DNA of 64,000 nt, from the NCBI GenBank assembly GCA_910574475.1, contig CAJTAT010000006.1, positions 218,953-282,952 on the forward strand, written 5' to 3'. Positions 62,323 through 64,000 of the stretch are shown here, one piece after another. The stretch comes from Clostridia bacterium (GTDB taxonomy: Bacteria > Bacillota > Clostridia > Lachnospirales > Lachnospiraceae). Every line of letters starts with the position of its first letter. Position 1 is the stretch's first letter. The notes beneath the pieces are model-generated. The model made no database searches and was not told the DNA's origin. It saw only the letters and a list, made by a program, of their open reading frames with translations. A program made the position numbers and the translations under genes.

Positions 62323-62748
62323 ATGGCATACAATCACGGACGAGAGGATAGGAAATGGCGCATCTGGAAAGAAGCTGAGGAAAAGGTTTTGCGAGAGTGT
62401 GGCGTTAATGAAACGGTCATTGAACAAATCCGCACAGACGATAGGGCAGATTTTAATTCCAACAGGCGGTTTTACCGATGGGCGAGCGACTTCGGGGAAT
62501 ACCTTGAGGAAATGGAGAGAGGGGAGAAACAGGCAGAGATAAGGACGGTAACGGATTTACTGGATGAGATTGAAAGCGAAACTCTGTATCTAGCCTTAGT
62601 CACAGTGGACAGACGTACATTACAAATCGTCTTGCTGAAAATGCAAGGTTACTCTACAAAAGAAATTGCCCCGCTCGTGCATTTGACGGCAGGGGCTGTC
62701 TATGCGAGATTGGCTCATTTGCGTAAGAAGCTGAGGAAAATTTTATAA
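62323..62748 (+). CDS. Sigma-70-like regulatory protein 2
   Basis: 141 residues. The C-terminus has VDRRTLQIVLLKMQGYSTKE and IAPLVHLTAGAVYARLAHLR, a sigma region-4-like helix-turn-helix. The first part is basic and charged (HGREDRKWRIWKEAEEKVLR). ATG 62323 with GGAGG is used rather than the longer open frame from 62221. It is the last gene before the element's right end and the product may regulate excision or mobilization. A hairpin (62229-62269) separates it from gene 1. Confidence 0.78.
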   Translation: MAYNHGREDRKWRIWKEAEEKVLRECGVNETVIEQIRTDDRADFNSNRRFYRWASDFGEYLEEMERGEKQAEIRTVTDLLDEIESETLYLALVTVDRRTLQIVLLKMQGYSTKEIAPLVHLTAGAVYARLAHLRKKLRKIL

Positions 62749-62832
62749 TGATGTAGTCTGGTTTTCTATGAGATGTTGGGTGAGAGGTCACAGGCTTCTC
62801 ACTCATTCTTTATATATGGTATCTCTCTATAT

Positions 62833-62850
62833 GTTCTCTAATGGAATTAT
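62833..62850. repeat. Right terminal inverted repeat of the element
   Basis: GTTCTCTAATGGAATTAT is the near-exact reverse complement of 51349-51366 (two mismatches). Confidence 0.75.
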
Positions 62851-62856
62851 ACAGAT
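62851..62856. repeat. Direct repeat ACAGAT, right junction (attR core)
   Basis: Second copy of the 6-base repeat at 51341-51346. Joining the flanks through one copy restores the SDR frame. Confidence 0.8.
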
Positions 62857-63046
62857 TCATAAAGACCAGAACAGAGAGATAGAGGAAATTTTGGAGACAA
62901 CGAAAAAGGCTGCATGGCTAAATAAGATTGGTACTCCAGATGAGATTGGCCAGGCAGCAGCATTTTTAGCTTCGCCGGCAGCCAGCTTCATTACAGGAGC
63001 TACACTGATGGTAGATGGCGGCTCTTGTGAGGGGAATTTACATTGA
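62857..63046 (+). pseudogene. SDR family oxidoreductase 4, 3' part
   Basis: Codes the C-terminal 62 residues of the SDR split at 51346, including KIGTPDEIGQAAAFLASPAA and ITGATLMVDGG, the standard SDR ending. In the present arrangement it has no start or ribosome site of its own; the frame open from 62768 enters from element sequence. Confidence 0.85.
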
Positions 63047-63077
63047 TAGTGATAGGATAAGGAGGCGAAATAAGAAC

Positions 63078-63860
63078 ATGGGAAAAAATAAGGATTTTAC
63101 AACAAAGGGAATGATTGGATATGGTATCGCGGGAGTAGGAAACGCTGTACCTGCTGGTTTGTTTTATGCATATTTTATATTCTTTATGACAACTGTTGCA
63201 GGAGTTAACCCGGCTGTGGCAGGTATGGTTTCCTTTATTGCTGTTTTGTGGGATGCACTGAATGATCCACTTATCGGATTCTTAAGTGATACCTGTAAGT
63301 CTAAGTATGGAAGAAGACGTCCCTTTATGATCAGCGGTTTAATTCCGCTGGTTATAGTCATTGTATTGATGTTTACCAATTTGAATCTGGCACCTACGGC
63401 CCAGGCCGCCTATTTTATTGTTTTGAATATTTTATTCTGGTTTTTCTTTACCTGGGTTGATGTTCCTACTATTGCACTGGGCGATGCCTTAAATACTACC
63501 TATGACAATAAGACGAAATGCAGAACTGTATGGACGATCTGCATGATGATTGGAAGTATCTTTGGGGAGTCTCTGCCGCCGGCCATTATTGATTTTATTG
63601 ATCAGCGGTTGCACAATGTAAGCCTGTCCTGGTTTGTTATGATTTGCGTTCTGGCAGTTATGGTATTTTTGGCTTACTTTATTGCTTGGAACGCCACAAG
63701 AGGGCTGGAAGTGATTCCAAAGGCTGATGAGCAGCATCAGGCAGTAAAATTTAATTTCCTGAAGGAGTATGTAACAGCATTTAAAAATAAAGGGATGCGT
63801 CATTCCATGCTTGGTGTGGCTCTGGTGTATATGGGATTTGATATGATACCTCTAAAGTAG
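63078..63860 (+). pseudogene. GPH-type MFS transporter, truncated by an IS
   Basis: 257 native-like residues of a glycoside-pentoside-hexuronide:cation symporter (MelB/XynP group): GYGIAGVGNAVPAGLFYAYF, then DALNDPLIGFLSDTCKSKYG and RRRPFMISGL, the loop 2-3 signature. About seven helices are present where the family has twelve. After YMGFDM the frame runs into the IS terminal sequence and stops at 63860. GGAGG precedes ATG 63078. As last visible gene of the SDR operon it was probably the uptake system for the pathway's substrate. Confidence 0.82.
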
Positions 63861-64000
63861 ACAGATAAAATATAAAAATCTGTTACTTTGGAGGTATTTT
63901 TCATGCCAAGATCAAAATACTCACCTGAATTTAGAGCAATGGTATCACAGGAATATATTGACGGGGAAGGTTCTGTCCATTTCCTTGCTGATAAGTATGG
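63844..64000 (+). mobile_element. IS3-family-like insertion sequence, left end (continues beyond window)
   Basis: The interrupted transporter frame meets TGATACCTCTAAAGTAGACA at about 63844. The first 49 bases form a hairpin: TACCTC/GAGGTA, AAAGTA/TACTTT and ACAGAT/ATCTGT pair in register. A transposase start follows. The exact end is inferred from loss of the transporter frame. Confidence 0.65.
63903..64000 (+). CDS. IS3-type transposase OrfA, partial
   Basis: ATG 63903, after TTGGAGG, opens MPRSKYSPEFRAMVSQEYID and then GEGSVHFLADKYG, the N-terminal helix-turn-helix of IS3-family OrfA (HTH_28/InsE-like). The frame runs off the window. It binds IS ends; the catalytic OrfB should follow outside. 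Confidence 0.7.
   Translation, partial: MPRSKYSPEFRAMVSQEYIDGEGSVHFLADKY

Larger units (their letters stand above)
51347..62850. mobile_element. Mobilizable transposon carrying a retron, serine-recombinase type (about 11.5 kb)
   Basis: The ends are defined by the split SDR gene, the ACAGAT repeats, and imperfect inverted repeats: 51349-51366 against 62833-62850, matching in 16 of 18 positions (TAATTCCATT core, GAGAAC inner end). Contents are retron, repA-like ATPase, oriT, parB remnant, large serine recombinase, TnpV, MerR-SDR, XRE-DUF5680, radical SAM and two sigma-like regulators. The recombinase plus TnpV and the GA core fit the Tn4451/Tn5397 group. No relaxase or conjugation genes remain. 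Base composition is mosaic: the retron and regulator cassettes are AT-rich while repA is GC-richer, suggesting stepwise assembly. Confidence 0.88.

Noticed and set aside
48141..63860. SDR-rich operon as a bile-acid (bai-type) pathway
   Set aside because: No CoA ligase, CoA transferase, flavin reductase or dehydratase is present, and the deiminase and HExxPGH hydrolase do not fit.
1..64000. CRISPR arrays, rRNA and tRNA genes
   Set aside because: I saw no regularly spaced repeats, no cloverleaf-like genes and no rRNA segments on either strand by reading. A tRNAscan or CRISPR search was not possible here.

Overview
The window looks like chromosome of a gut-type Lachnospiraceae (class Clostridia). 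Indications are strong AGGAGG-type ribosome sites, a tandem pair of type III glutamine synthetases, an ammonium channel fused to a P-II domain, Na/Pi cotransport with PhoR/PhoP, paired GT4 glycolipid-type glycosyltransferases, and a Tn4451/Tn5397-style large-serine-recombinase element. The species cannot be read from the sequence.

Layout. 1-14.8 kb is a cell-surface glycan cluster: two acyl-transfer modules (acyltransferase-3, MBOAT with SGNH partner), a DegT-type sugar aminotransferase with a FdtA-like cupin, three GT2 glycosyltransferases, three large GT-C-like membrane proteins (two are paralogues, one on the opposite strand) and a second SGNH protein. 15.1-22.7 kb holds glmM, a sugar nucleotidyltransferase, an ABC exporter, and a tightly overlapped run of DUF2156, hisC-like, small-multidrug-export and lipid-kinase genes. 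22.7-36.3 kb is nutrient uptake and assimilation: two glnN genes, a bactofilin/LytM-like pair on the minus strand, a GT-C protein, amtB-P-II, nptA, phoR, phoP. The glnN2 and amt leaders both show promoter, intrinsic terminator, then gene. 37-44.5 kb carries a TVP38 protein, two GT4 enzymes, a SPOR amidase, an MBL hydrolase, an Fe-alcohol dehydrogenase and a MATE exporter.

44.6-63.9 kb is an RpiR-controlled catabolic-looking operon: agmatine-deiminase-like enzyme, HExxPGH hydrolase (DUF885-like), four tandem SDR oxidoreductases and a GPH-type transporter. It is decaying or being switched. The second SDR has an in-frame TAA, the fourth is split by an 11.5 kb mobile element, and the transporter is cut by an IS3-like element at the window edge.

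The 11.5 kb element (51347-62850) has imperfect terminal inverted repeats and a 6-bp ACAGAT direct repeat containing GA. Joining the flanks restores an intact 287-codon SDR frame. It carries, from the left: a type II-A-like retron (effector, msr-msd RNA, reverse transcriptase) on the minus strand, a RepA-like ATPase, a pMV158/MOBV-like oriT inside a 44-bp inverted repeat built from 9-bp iterons, a broken parB, a serine recombinase, TnpV, a MerR-SDR cassette, an XRE-DUF5680 regulator, a radical SAM enzyme and two sigma-like proteins with ribosome sites masked by hairpins. No relaxase is present, so transfer would need one in trans. The retron is the most notable system here: its RNA lies between effector and RT, and the effector's N-terminus seems frameshifted.
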